From: Cephalotus follicularis
Taxonomy: Eukaryota > Streptophyta > Magnoliopsida > Oxalidales > Cephalotaceae
DNA: 64,000 bases
NCBI GenBank assembly: GCA_001972305.1
Contig: BDDD01000352.1
Span: 324,451-388,450 of the forward strand
Direction: 5' to 3'
The translations under genes were made by a program, and so were the position numbers. The first letter of the stretch is position 1. Each line of letters opens with the position of its first letter. Under the pieces are notes generated by a model that was not told the origin of the DNA, did not search any database, and was given only the letters and a program-made list of their open reading frames with translations. Positions 44,753 through 56,137 of the stretch are shown one piece after another.

Positions 44753-46523
44753 TGTTGGTTTATTGTGAATCTAAACATATAATTAACACTTATTCATGCA
44801 CACACAAACCAGAATTGCAGTGGAAATAAGAACACACAAACATGGCATCAAACATGCAACAAACAACAAAGATTGACCCTAAACCAATTCCAAGGTCCCT
44901 AACCTATGCTTGCCTTGATCTCTAGCGTAAACCAACACTTGGAGCGGCATAAAAGGAGGATTAGAATCTCTCACATGGGCTGCAAGGATGACTACTTCAC
45001 TTGGCATGGAGTGATCATGACCTTCTAGTATTCCACACCAAGCATGATCACCAACACCATCCAGGAGTGGCTAGCTTTGACCTCCTCTTCTCCACCATAT
45101 TTGTTTCGGCCATGAAGGCCATTGTAAGGGGAAAGAAAGCTCTATTTTCCCTTAGGGAAATCTAAAAAGAGCTTAGGTTTGAGTTCTCTTTTGAATGGTC
45201 AAAACAAAGGCCTTTCATACTAACCCTTAGTAACTTAATATCGGGGCAATTTCCGGTAAGTCTAATTTACCGAATTTTCGTATTTAATCAAGCCCTAACT
45301 TAATTATACGAATTACCCTTCAATTAATACTCTCTTAAAAATGATGTTGTCACAAAGCTTATATTGCGTGACTCTAATAGTTCATGCGGTAAACCGAGCG
45401 TAGGGGCAAAATCGTAAATTTACGATTACCGATTGAACTTCTCCAATCGAGTTAGAACTCTTCTAACTAATTTGTAAATTGAAACACTTTCAATTTATCC
45501 CTTATACAAGATGAATCAATCTCTACACGAGAGTTCATTATTTTTATGAGTTCTTACGGATAAAAGTAAATATCTTATATTTACGGATAAAGGTTAACAT
45601 CGCATGTTACGACTAATCCCGTATACAATGGATTTAATATTTAATATATCACATATTATATTTATTAAATCCATTAAACTATTTTATTACAGTTTCCATG
45701 CAGGTATAATCCTTATACCATTCTATGCTCCGATTAAATTTAGGGCATGAAATTCGTCAAACCCTTACAATTCAATTCTATGCATCTCGTAACATATATA
45801 AATAGCTTTACTCGCATATCAGAAACTCTTCCGAACATGCTTAGAGCCTTGCAAGGACTTCAAGCTATTATAAGTGCGATTTCATAGAGCATACAATCCC
45901 TTATACCGGGACTGGTAGATTCTTTGTCTCCTACTCATATGTCTCCATGTATAAGCGACCATACCCAATAGACACCTGTATACACCCAGTGGTTAGGAGT
46001 CGTATTTAAGTGTCATCAAAGCATGATTCATTATACACAAGACATCATATGGCGACTCAAGTCTAAGGACCACCTGCACTGTTGCAACATAAGAACTCAT
46101 GTTTGACAAGCGAGTAAAACTCCATACAGGTGTTCTTCTTGCGAGCCCCTATTCGGTGAACTCATATTCAACGAGCACCCACATACTTATCACAGAGGAG
46201 TCTACACTTGTGAATTTGAGACCAGTCATTCCCCTACACCGGGATGATAAAATGTGCTAGTCTATCTGGATTATTGACGTCCATGATTAGTAATCCTACG
46301 ACTACGAATATTTAAGAATAGAGATTACCGAGGTTCTAAGTCTCACCCCAATGATCTCATCAATGGTCTTAGTCCTCTATCTCTATTCTATGGACATTCA
46401 TCAATACATTAATGTATATAGATGAACCGTTTGCCAGTTAAGTATTAGAAATTTAATAACATTGTCATTAACAATTTACACTTTATGCTAAACTAAATTG
46501 GCTTATAAGGCATATCTCCAACA
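44753..46523 (-). mobile_element. Copia LTR H, 1.8 kb
   Basis: On the plus strand it begins TGTTGGTTTATTG and ends GGCATATCTCCAACA. It is followed by ATCTCGCACTTGCAC, which read on the minus strand is the usual Copia polypurine tract ending at TGTTGGAGATATGCC. A perfect 13-bp inverted repeat (AATGGATTTAATA at 45627-45639 and its complement at 45663-45675) could form a stem-loop. It interrupts the Tat element. The partner LTR lies outside the window or is lost. Confidence 0.8.
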
Positions 46524-48478
46524 ATCTCGCACTTGCACAAAATCAAACTGCGTTGTCGGTGACTTCCTACCCCTTTCAATTACTATCAAACTATCGGTAA
46601 CTCTTCCGCTTCAATATGACTTCAGTGACGGGATCTACTGTTCAACATTTTAAACAGAATCTCATCCTTATTTTATATCTCAATATCCAACGTTCTCTCC
46701 TACGTTACTGAAGTATTGTAAGATGTGTCCTTTGAACTCTTCACATACATCTGATGGTAGTTATTCAGTATCGCAACTTTGAAGTCAAACTTAATGAATC
46801 TGTAATGCCAACTGTATTGAGACTCTCTCAATACGCACTGTTTCATCTAATTACACCTCTAAACTCTTTCAATGAAAGTATTAGCACTCATTCAGTCATA
46901 AAACGTACAGTTGTCTATTCATTGTTACTTTGTAATTCTTGTAACAACGTTAGTAACACTTACATGATAGACAGCTATACTTAGAGCAATGCCTTTAACA
47001 CTGGCAGTATTGCCTGTAAATCTCATTACAGTAAGTCTCACAATACTCGCAGCACTGCCTACATAACTAATAGTGTTGCGAGCAATACCATATTTCAGTG
47101 TATGCCCAACAACATTTTAGCTATGCAAGCAATACTTTCATTGCCTGTAACCCTTGCATTTTACATAAAAATGTTAAACTTCTTAACATTATCAATATAT
47201 AATTTCTTGGGTCAAGCCAAGCATCTGATCATCTCTAACTCTTATTATGTTGATCCGACTCTTAGATCAACATCCCTTAATAATGTCAAGTACTTACCCC
47301 AATGAATATACTGACAACCTTTACTTGATTGATAACAGCATATTAATCCATTTTCAATGATCAATATGCAGTAATTACAACTCTTATAAAATCAAGTAAG
47401 TTACATACTCCCACTTTCTTCTTATACACATTTAGACCCCCTTTATGCTTACTTTAATCTATTAAAAGATTTTAAGTGAAAAGTATAATTATAATGGACT
47501 TCAAAAAAACTAAAATTCTATTTTGAAGTCGATATCTCATATAGCTGTTCTTTGTAGTTCGATGGAATCTCATCCATCTGATCCACATTTGGATACCTTC
47601 ATAGAGAATCAGAAGCATCTCTCGAGTGCTTGCATATTATCATATCAAACTTCAGAGAGCAAGTGCATAAAATTAAGGTTATTACACAAGTGCATATTTG
47701 TGTTGCTTATAATTTTTCATTCAGCTATTTTTTTGGCTCCCACTACTTCCTGTTAAGAAAAATGAATTTTTCGAATAAGAATGAGGGTCTGAGATGAAGT
47801 TTTCATTCTCAAACAAGGGTCGTAAAACAGTATCCCACGGTTTACTTTGGGACACTTCACAAATCAACATCCCATGTTCCTTACTTAATAATTATTTGAT
47901 GGCTGAAAGGTATTAACTAAAAGGAAAAAGGAAAGCCTGTAAGACATACACTTCATCATATCTCATCACATAAGACACAATATGCTCTTTCTTTAACAGA
48001 AAATCTCATTCTTGTTTGAGATGAAACAGAAACTCACTGAACATTTTTCTCACTTTCTCGATCTTATCAATCAGTTCCTTTTGATAATTCATATTTGAAT
48101 TCTTTGAACTTTTCAAAAGAATTAACATTTGTATCTTTCCAAGTGCAAATGCTCCTTACTTTAATAAAAGACAAGTAAGGATGTGAATTACATAAAATCA
48201 CCATAAGCGCTAGCTATCAGCAATCCACGTAGAATCATGTAATGAACATAAGACTAATAGCTTTAAAGACTTCTCCCAATGTCATACATAGGGAGATTAA
48301 GTCATGTTGCCTATAAGACAGAATTCGCAGGTCAGATTAACAATCCAGGATACGGACATACCCAGGATAAACCGACTCGCTAATCCTTATCTCACATACT
48401 TGACTTAGTTTGTATTGCTGAGGGTATAGATTTACGATGTATCCCATGGGTTCACCCAATATGGCTACTGTAATACCC
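46524..48478 (-). mobile_element. Non-coding interior of element H
   Basis: It follows the polypurine tract. No Copia protein motif was recognised on either strand, and open frames are short and AT-rich. Around 46980-47160 are loose repeats of GCAGTATTGCC and its complement-like GCAATAC. It may be the interior of a large non-autonomous derivative (LARD) or a heavily decayed Copia. It is cut by LTR D. Confidence 0.5.
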
Positions 48479-50313
48479 CGTACCTATTTTTAGAGGATTT
48501 TATCTTAAGGCCTTGTTTGGCATGAAAAGGACTTAAGTGGGATTATGGTAAGTTGTTTAAACATGTGGACATGGTTAGTTTGGGGATATTATATTGATTT
48601 AATGGTTAGCTTCTTGAAGAAGCTTGTTGTTCCCAATCTTGCGTTGGGATAAGTTGTGGTAGTTAGTAAGTGGGATGGTAGGGCCTTATTGGTAAGTGGA
48701 GTTAGGCTTGAGAGAGAGAAGTGAGAAGTGAGAGAAAGAGCTAGTTTCTTCTTCTTCTTTCCCTTCTTCCGTGAGCGTTTTGGATGCTCGCTTTGCTTTT
48801 GAGCTGTGAAGGTGAGCTCTCCTCTTCCCTGGTTGTGTTGTATGGTAACACGTTGCACTGGGATCGAGGAGGAGGAGGATAGCCTGGTTTGGCTGGTTGT
48901 GTTTTCTGTTCATGCATGTGTTATGTCTTCTTCTTGATCTAATATGTGTTAGTTTGCAGACGAGGAACCTGTTGCTGTGACTGAGCATCTTGGGGTTGGT
49001 CGACGGTAGCTTGAGGCGATTTGTGAGTGAGACATTCTCTTCTTTCTTTTACTTGATATCTCGTGTGCCTGTTGTTATCTTTTAGTCGAATGTTTTCTGT
49101 GGGATTTGGATCCCTGTTACCCTTGTTCATGTTGTTATCCTGTTCTTGGCTCGGGTGGTTCTTGGGTTGAATGTATGTTGTTTCCTCTGTGATGTGGGAT
49201 GCACTGGGATGTGCGGATGCAATGCACTGGGATGTACGGATGGGATGCATGGGTTCGGTCAGTGCTAAAGGGTACGTCCGAGAACCAACTCTCCTTAGTA
49301 TTCTCATTGTCTATGATGGGATGCTTTGGGGAACTGCCCCCGGGTTCCATACCTGGATCTGAAGTGTACTATTGTCTATGATGGTATGCTGCGTTGAGTG
49401 CAGGGGAGTGCTCAGTTCCTTTCCATTTGGTCGGGGTTAGCGGGCAAGGCCCGGATAGATACTTACGGACGAGGTCCGGATAGATTCTAGCGGGCAAGGC
49501 CTGGTAGGTGGTGTGTGAGTATGTGTTTGGCCTGGTATGGTGGCAGACCACGGATACTGTGGTGGATAGCGGGCAAGGCCCGGATAGATACTAGCGGACG
49601 AGGTCCAGATAGATCCTAGCAGGCGAGGCCTGGATAGATATGTATGTTTTGTCTGGTATGGCGGTTGATGGGTATGTTTTGCTAGGTATGGCGATTGATG
49701 TGTATGTCTTGCCTAGTATGGCGGCTGACCACGGGATATTGTGGTGTTCTTCCACTTCCCTCGTTTATCTTGGGCACAGTTGTTTACTTGTGATGTTATC
49801 TTTTGTTGGAATCCTCTATTTATTAATATTTGACTATCTTTTCCTTTGGCAAACTCTGAGGAGTGGAGCCTTGTGATATTGATGAGTTTGTGTTCCTTTG
49901 TTTATCCCTTGACTTGTTCCATTTTGCCCAGTGGGTCTTGTTTATATATTTCTTTTCCTTGTGCGTCCAGCGGTTGTGGATGCTCTGGAGAATGCTTGTT
50001 CTTGCTCACTAGTCATTTGGACTAATCCCCTCCAAGTTGTTTTGCAGAGGAAGCTGCGGTGGCTGCCAAGGCAGTCTTGTGGGTTGACAAGGTAGTCTGC
50101 GGGGGATATGCAGAGCTGCCGGCTTCACGGGCTCATCCTTGCATGCATTCATGGGGGTATATGGGTTATATTCTTTTGTTGTATGGTCCCCGGACTGGGG
50201 AGGAAATGATATTCTTTTGTATGAGTCCCTGGCTTGTGATCAGGGGAAGATGTTTTTGTGAACATAATATATTACTTTTGAAATGATAATATGATGTGTT
50301 TTTGGGATGAATT
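48479..50313 (+). mobile_element. LTR D fragment
   Basis: It begins TGTAATACCCCGTACC after GCTAC (48474-48478). It is related to solo LTR C, and its start resembles that of LTR J. It contains two minisatellites at 49440-49720. The 3' end is replaced by the SIRE-type LTR at about 50314, so neither its TSD nor its end can be checked. Confidence 0.65.
49438..49722. repeat. Two minisatellites in LTR D (about 26-28 bp and 30 bp)
   Basis: AGCGGGCAAGGCCCGGATAG or close variants recur near 49440, 49490, 49568 and 49618, alternating with ACGAGGTCCGGATAG (49470, 49599). After these, a 30-bp unit containing GTATGTTTTGCTAGGTATGG repeats about three times (49640-49720). Confidence 0.75.
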
Positions 50314-50339
50314 TGAAAAACAGCTCTTGCAATATACAA

Positions 50340-50359
50340 GGGGGGGGGGGGGGGGGGGG
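50340..50359. repeat. Poly-G run, 20 bases
   Basis: It lies in the part of the LTR where SIRE-type elements usually carry a shorter G or C run near their end. The length may be a sequencing or assembly artefact. Confidence 0.6.
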
Positions 50360-50934
50360 TGAATTGAATATTGAAGTAAATATCAGAAAATAAAAACTTT
50401 AAAGTAAAGAGAGTAAGGAGAGAAGAATTCTCTGTTTTAGAGTGGTTCGGCTAACTCTTGCCTACGTCCACTTTTCCCAAGGGCGCTCCTTGAGTTTCCA
50501 CTATCTCGAATTGATTATGGTAGCAATTCGTTACACCTTACAATTTTGGTGATTGAACTCAATCACAAGACCTTGACCTCAAGACCTTAGAGGATTCACC
50601 TCTTTTACAAGTGTTTGTAAATGTGTTTACAAGGTAACCTCTCAATAGGTTTGATCTAGCTTATAATACAGAACACAATGGGAATCACAGGAAGAACTCA
50701 AAGGATAGGGCTGTGAAGCTTTTTGAGCACACTTTAGAGCACTTGAGCTTTGTAGAATGGATTTACTAGAATGCTTGAATTCTTTGTTCTTGATAGTTGT
50801 CTCTCTTGTTTTCTGAAGGTTTTGAATCTTCCTTTATATAGACAAAAAAGTCTTTGTAGCCGTTGCATAAATCTTGGGAATTTAAGATATAAAAATGATG
50901 TGTTGATGCAACTCTGTTTTTGTGCCTGCTGAGA

Positions 50935-51415
50935 TAAAAGACGTCGATGTCTTTTGAAAGGCGTCGATGTCTTTGTCGGTTACTAGCCGTTGTAAGTGGG
51001 TTTACTAGCCGTTCCTTAATTCCTGGGTCAAACAATTTGAAAAGGCGTCGATGTGTTTCATTGACGTCGATGTCTTTTCTGGGAATGTATCCAAGCATTT
51101 GAGGTTATGAGCATCGCATCGATGTCTTCTTGAAGGATCGATGTCTTCTTCTGTAGCTGCAGAAAGTCACGTGTTTTCAATGTTCGGCTAAAACTAATTT
51201 CTATAGCTAGGAACATACACTTACTGTAGCTGCAGGTTGTTTTCTGTAGCTAGGAAAAGAAGCTGTAGCTGCACAACTTCTGAGTTTGACGTTTTAGGTC
51301 TTTTCTGTAGCTAGGAAGTCTTCTGTAGCTACGCTACGAGTATAAAGGGATCGATGTCTTTTGTTGGACGTCGATGTCTTCTTGAAAGGGATCGATGTCT
51401 TTACTTTACAATGGT
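50935..51415. repeat. GTCGATGTCTTT-type array, SIRE LTR
   Basis: AAGACGTCGATGTCTTTTG, GGCGTCGATGTCTTTG, GACGTCGATGTCTTTTC, CATCGATGTCTTCTT, GGATCGATGTCTTC and others. It begins about 100 bp upstream of the TATA box, on the minus strand. A second motif, CTGTAGCTGCAG or CTGTAGCTAGGAA, is interspersed at 51150-51340. Confidence 0.85.
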
Positions 51416-51519
51416 CTTTTGCCTTTTGTGAATCTTTCTAACATCTTGCACATTAAGTGAACTTTGTTAGATGAAAATATGTTATCATCAAAACTAGGAT
51501 TGAGACTAAATCGTCAACA

Positions 51520-51535
51520 ATCTCCCCCTTTTTGA
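51520..51535 (-). promoter_or_regulatory. Polypurine tract of SIRE element
   Basis: The minus strand reads AAAAAGGGGGAGAT before the LTR. The 40 bp from 51513 to 51552 are identical to 15232-15271 of the gag-only element. Confidence 0.9.
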
Positions 51536-52223
51536 TGATGACAAAAATTTGCTCATAAAAAGCATAATTATAGAACATAAGCAATATCAATTGAGGTATC
51601 TCCCATAATAAGCATAATTAAGCAATATGTTCATACAAGAAAGTTCTATTAAATGCTATTGAGATCTATCTCCCCCTTTTTTGGATAGCATCAAAAAGAT
51701 AGATGTAATTAGCTTCCCCTTAATAGGAGAAAGGGTAAAAAAAAAAATTAATAGCATCAATACTATCATAAAACATAAACAAATAATACTCCCCCTTAAA
51801 AAATCAAGATTTGAATATCATAACAAAATATCAGCAATAACATTCAAACAACATTCAAACGGCCATAATATCAACACCATATATACCAGAAAACATTTCA
51901 TTAACAAACACTTGTCTTAAAACACAATAGAAGTTCAAAAATTACATAAACAACTTGTTTGATTACAACAAAAAAAAAACTTGTTAAAGCTATAACAGCA
52001 AGAAATAGCAATCAAGAGTCATCATTCAGGAGGAGGATCGGAATAAGAAGATTCATCGCCCGAGGTATCTTCGCATATGTCAATTGTCTTTGATGCATTC
52101 CAAGCGCTTGAGACGTCTTTTGCTGACATGTAAGTCATAGTAGATTGTGTCTTCTATTGTCTCAAAGTCGGATCGAATAGTCATGTGATCCTTTTCCAAA
52201 TTTTCGAGGCACGAATTTACTTG

Positions 52224-53338
52224 CTAGAATTTTCCTTCAATTGATGCTTCCATCGAGTCGAACCTAGTATTCAATGCATCAAATCGAGCGCTCATGAATT
52301 CCATCATCCGATCATACTCACTGGTAGATGAAGAGCCATGAGTTTGAGCAGGTGGTGCTTCTTGTGCTTCCCAAGGAGGGATCTCTTCATGTTCTTCTCT
52401 CTCAAATTTCTGCCCTTGGTCACTTTTTGGACAATAAGTCCAATTGCCATCTTGTTTCTTCCATCCCATGCGATTGAAGGTGATTTTGTTATAGGTATCT
52501 TCCTTCTTTAGCTTAGTTCCAATCTCCCCTTCAAGACGTACCTCGTGGTATCGGAAGATTTTCGTTAAAATGCACCCAAAGGGAAGGACAGATTTCTTCT
52601 GTGTAAAGGCACGCACTATCGTGTGGAGCATAAGCAGTGGATAACAAAACTCGATCTTGGAAATGATGCACCACATAAGGAATGCTTGCATCCTCATGAG
52701 TTTTGCATAACCACCACCGGTAGGAAGAATTTGATGAACAATGAGGTGATGTAAAAGACGATGATCAACCGAGAGCTTGTTCGTGCAAAGGGCCATGTTG
52801 GGATGAATTTTTGGATCATTAGGGTAGAGAATTGATAAAATGTTGTTTGGGTGAAAACCTTCGACTTCTGGCCATTTCTTGTGTTCAAAGATATAAATGC
52901 CGGTATGAGGAATGTGTAGAATTGAAGCAAGAATCCTAGCATCTAGAAATATTCTTTGTCCTTTAACAGTTGAAGAGAGGGCAAATTCCTCATGTGGACT
53001 AGAGACAATACGCAAGTTCATGTAAAATTCCTTGACAAGCTTAACATAGAACATGTCTTGAATTTGAACTAGAGGAATGAGATGTAATTCTTCTAGCCAA
53101 GAAACAGAAGAAAACTCATTGGAACAAAAGGATAAATCTATGTTCCTACCACCCATTACCCTTTTGTCAACAAATGCCACATTGTGGATAGGAATTTCTT
53201 CTTCGGATTCGGAATCCGATTGAAGAGCGGGATCGGGAGAAGGTTCCCGAATGTCAAGCTTCCTCTTAGAGCCAATTTTCTAAGGTTGGGAAGTGCTAGA
53301 ACCCTTCTTTAAGCCAGTCGTTTTTGTTCTAGGCATTT
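52224..53338 (-). pseudogene. Extra ORF downstream of SIRE pol (plant-transposon-protein type)
   Basis: The frame starts at an ATG at 53336-53338. It has a basic/Ser-rich N-terminus with a KRK cluster and one TAG at 53280-53282. It is then open for about 350 codons. The body (EFYMNLRIVSSP, GQRIFLDARILASILHIPHTG, MLHTIVRAFT) looks like the putative plant transposon protein domain (PF20167-like) often found between pol and the 3' LTR in SIRE-type elements, the place where others have an envelope-like gene. A Pro/Ser-rich linker and a C-terminal helix (RFDALNTRFDSMEASIEG) follow. No transmembrane segment is obvious. Function unknown. A TCGA-palindrome array lies about 230-400 bp upstream. Confidence 0.75.
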
Positions 53339-53569
53339 TGTCGAACAGTTGGAATGCACAACAAGTAAGAATAGACAACAGGAAGATAGCAGGAATTGGA
53401 AGAGGAAAGGAAGAATTTGAGGAAGAGAGACGATTGAGTAGAAGTTTTAAGAGTGATTAGAACGATTATAACAACAATTTTAGAGAAAAAAAAATTTAGA
53501 AATGTTCAAGGTGAGGGTAAGGTGAGAATGGAGTAGGGAGTCAACGTTTTTATGAAAAAGTCGATGAAA

Positions 53570-53742
53570 GGTAAAAGACGTCGATGTTATTTCAAAGACG
53601 TCGACGCGTTCTTTAAAAAAAAGTGAAAGGCATCGATCTAAAGAACCAGAAAACGATGCGTTTAAGATGTCATCGATGTCCATGAAAGAGATCGACGTGT
53701 TTCAAAGACATCGATGTCTTTGAAAAGAGATCGACGTGTTTA
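53570..53742. repeat. GTCGATGTCTTT-type array inside the SIRE element
   Basis: AAGACGTCGATGTTATT, AAGACGTCGACGCGTTC, GGCATCGATC, GTCATCGATGTCC, AGATCGACGTGTTTC, AAGACATCGATGTCTTTG and AGATCGACGTGTTT. It lies between the end of pol (53854) and the extra ORF. It is the only such array outside an LTR in the window. Confidence 0.85.
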
Positions 53743-53853
53743 GTCAGAAAATCAAGTAGATCAAGTTTAAAACATAACGAGTTTAAAAGAAATAATTTCA
53801 AACACATCTTACTATCTTATTTAAGCAATCACAAACATAACCATCAAGAACAT

Positions 53854-54700
53854 TCAATCAAGATCACACAAGCCAAGTTCTCTTCTAAATTTTGAAAAAG
53901 AATTTTCATCTAAAGGCTTAGTGAAAATGTCAGCAACTTGTTTTTCCATAGGAATGTATTCTAAAACAATATGTCCGTTTTCAACATGCTCTCTTAAAAA
54001 GTGATATCTAATATCAATATGTTTTATCCTTGAATGATGAACAGGGTTCTTAGCAAGACAAATACTACTAGTATTATCACATTTTATAGAGACATTTTTC
54101 ACACAAACACCATAGTCTATCAATTATTGCTTTTGCCATAAAATCTGTGCACAACAACTACCTACAGCAATATATTCAGCTTCAGTGGTAGACAAAGCAA
54201 CAGGATTTTGCTTTTTGCTGAACCAGGAAATAAGAATACTTCCTAGGTATTGTCATGAGCCACTAGTGCTCTTGCGATCAACTTTATATCCACCGAAGTC
54301 GGCATCCGAATATGAGTGTAAATCAAAACTAGACGAATAGATTCTAATCTAGAAACAGGTGCATATGTTTCATCATAATCTATACCTTCTTCTTGTGAAT
54401 AACCTTGAGCAACTAATCTAGCTTTGTTTCTAATTATTACTCCTCTATTATCCAATTTATTTCTAAAAATCCATTTAGTCCCTATAATAGAATGACCTTA
54501 GGTCTTGGTACCAAAAACCAAACTTTGTTCCGCTCAAACTGGTTTAATTCCTCTTGCATAACAACTATCCAGCTTTCATCCTTTTCAGCTTCAAGAAAAG
54601 TCTTAGGCTCAATATGAGAAATAAATGCAACATAATTACATGTGTTTGAACTAGACCTAGTAACTATACCTTGTTGAATGTTACCAATGATGGCCTCATG
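53854..54700 (-). pseudogene. SIRE RT N-terminus fused to RNase H (RT core deleted)
   Basis: Minus strand: the RT entry region (PKTFLEAEKDESWIVVMQEEL, then [20 protein letters not shown] and [11 protein letters not shown]) jumps near 54340 straight to RNase H ([72 protein letters not shown]). The central RT with the catalytic YVDD box, normally some 1 kb, is absent. A stop lies near 54125. It cannot reverse transcribe. Confidence 0.9.
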
Positions 54701-54778
54701 AGGGTGATCTTTAACTACTTTAAAGGTCTTATCTACAAGGTCTTGTTGGTAATTATCCTTAGATTCTACATCTATGTT

Positions 54779-56125
54779 CTAAGAAGGTTCATGAAAGTCT
54801 ATGCTATCATGCATATGTGTACTTAAATCATTTATCTCATCAAAAACAACATGCATAGACTCTTCTACTAGCAATGTTCGTTTATTGAAACATCTATGAG
54901 CTCTACTAGTAAGTGAATATCCGAGAAAAATACCTTCATCCGCTTTCGAGTCGAACTTACCAAGTTGATCCTTTCCGTTGTTGTGTATGAAACACTTGTA
55001 TCCGAAGGCACGTAAGTGACTTATATTAGGCTTTCTCTCTCTCCATAACTCGTATGGAGTCTTTTTGAGAATTGGCCTTATTGATGTTCTATTTAAAATG
55101 TAACATGCAGTGTTTGTGGCTTCGGCCCAAAAGTACTTTGGAAGATTGTTTTCGCAAAGCATGGTTCTAGTCATTTCTTCTAAAGTTCTATTTCTCCTTT
55201 CAAAAACACCGTTTTGTTGAGGAGTTCTAGGGGTTGAAAATTCATGTTTAAAACCATTTTCAATGCAATAGTTATCAAAAATGTTATTTTCGAATTCCTT
55301 ACCATGGTCGGTTCTTATTTTCAAAATAGGAAGTCCTTTTTTCTTTTTGAACATGTTTACAAAAATTTGTAAAGAATGTAAAAGCTTCACTTTTATGTGC
55401 TAAAAAGAAAACCCATGTGTACCTAATGTAGTCATCAACAATAACATAAGCATAAGACTTACCACCTAAGCTTCTTATGTTTATAGGACCGAATAAATCC
55501 ATATGAAGTAGTTCGAGTGGCCTAGAAGTTGAGACAATGTTAGTTGATTTGAAACGTGCTTTAGTTTGTTTTCCTTGTTGACAAGCATCACATATTTTAT
55601 CCTTTTGAAAACTCAATTTAGGAAGACCTTTAACTAAGTCATGTTTTAAAATCTTGGCAATAGTTCTCATACTAACATGACCAAGCCTTCTATGCCACAT
55701 CCAACTATCTTCATTTAAAGAGACAAGACATTTTACATTTTGGTTTTGAAGATCATTTAAATTTATAACATACACATTGCCTTCTCTTTGTCCAATAAAC
55801 TTGGTAGCGTTATTGTTGTTGTCAATGACTCTACATGATGTGTTTTCGAAAATAACTCTACAATTCTTGTCACACAATTGACTTATGCTCAAGAGATTGT
55901 GTTTGAGTCCTTTAACATGCAGTACATTAGTAATAGTAATGTTTTTATTACCTATGGAACCGGTTCCAATGATATGTCCTTTTGTGTTGTCTCCAAAGGT
56001 TACGTTTCCTCCGTCTTTTGGTTCCCAGGTTACAAATAGGCTTTTGTTACCGGTCATGTGTTTGGAGCATCCACTATCAAGGTACCACCGATTCCTTTTT
56101 GATGATGTCTTTAGATACATCTACA
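54779..56125 (-). pseudogene. SIRE protease end and integrase (one frameshift)
   Basis: From 56120: WYLDSGCSKHMTG (protease active site D-S-G), GAG-pre-integrase with the His/Cys zinc set (WHRRLGHVS...CDACQQGK), integrase core with HMDLFGP (first Asp), then RTDHGKEFENN (second Asp) and PQQNGVFERRN (Glu). A frameshift in an A-rich run near 55340 separates the first Asp from the other two. The tail includes GYKCFIHNNGKDQLGKFDSKADEGIFLGYS, the usual end of Copia integrase. All three catalytic residues remain, but the frame is broken. Confidence 0.92.
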
Positions 56126-56137
56126 AATTAAGAGAGT

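Larger units (their letters stand above)
50314..51519 (-). mobile_element. SIRE-type Copia 3' LTR
   Basis: On the minus strand it begins TGTTGACGATTTAGTCTCAA at 51519, directly after the tract AAAAAGGGGGAGAT. It ends near 50314; the outer end is uncertain by a few bases. TATA is on the minus strand at 50832-50840 (TATATAAAGG). It contains a 20-base G run (50340-50359) and two short-motif arrays. Confidence 0.85.

Noticed and set aside
49171..49381. Overlapping Met/Trp-rich frames in LTR D
   Set aside because: Produced by short GGATGCACTGGGATG repeats, not by coding selection.
52224..53338. Envelope glycoprotein gene
   Set aside because: No signal peptide or transmembrane segment is visible; the body resembles the plant-transposon-protein type instead.
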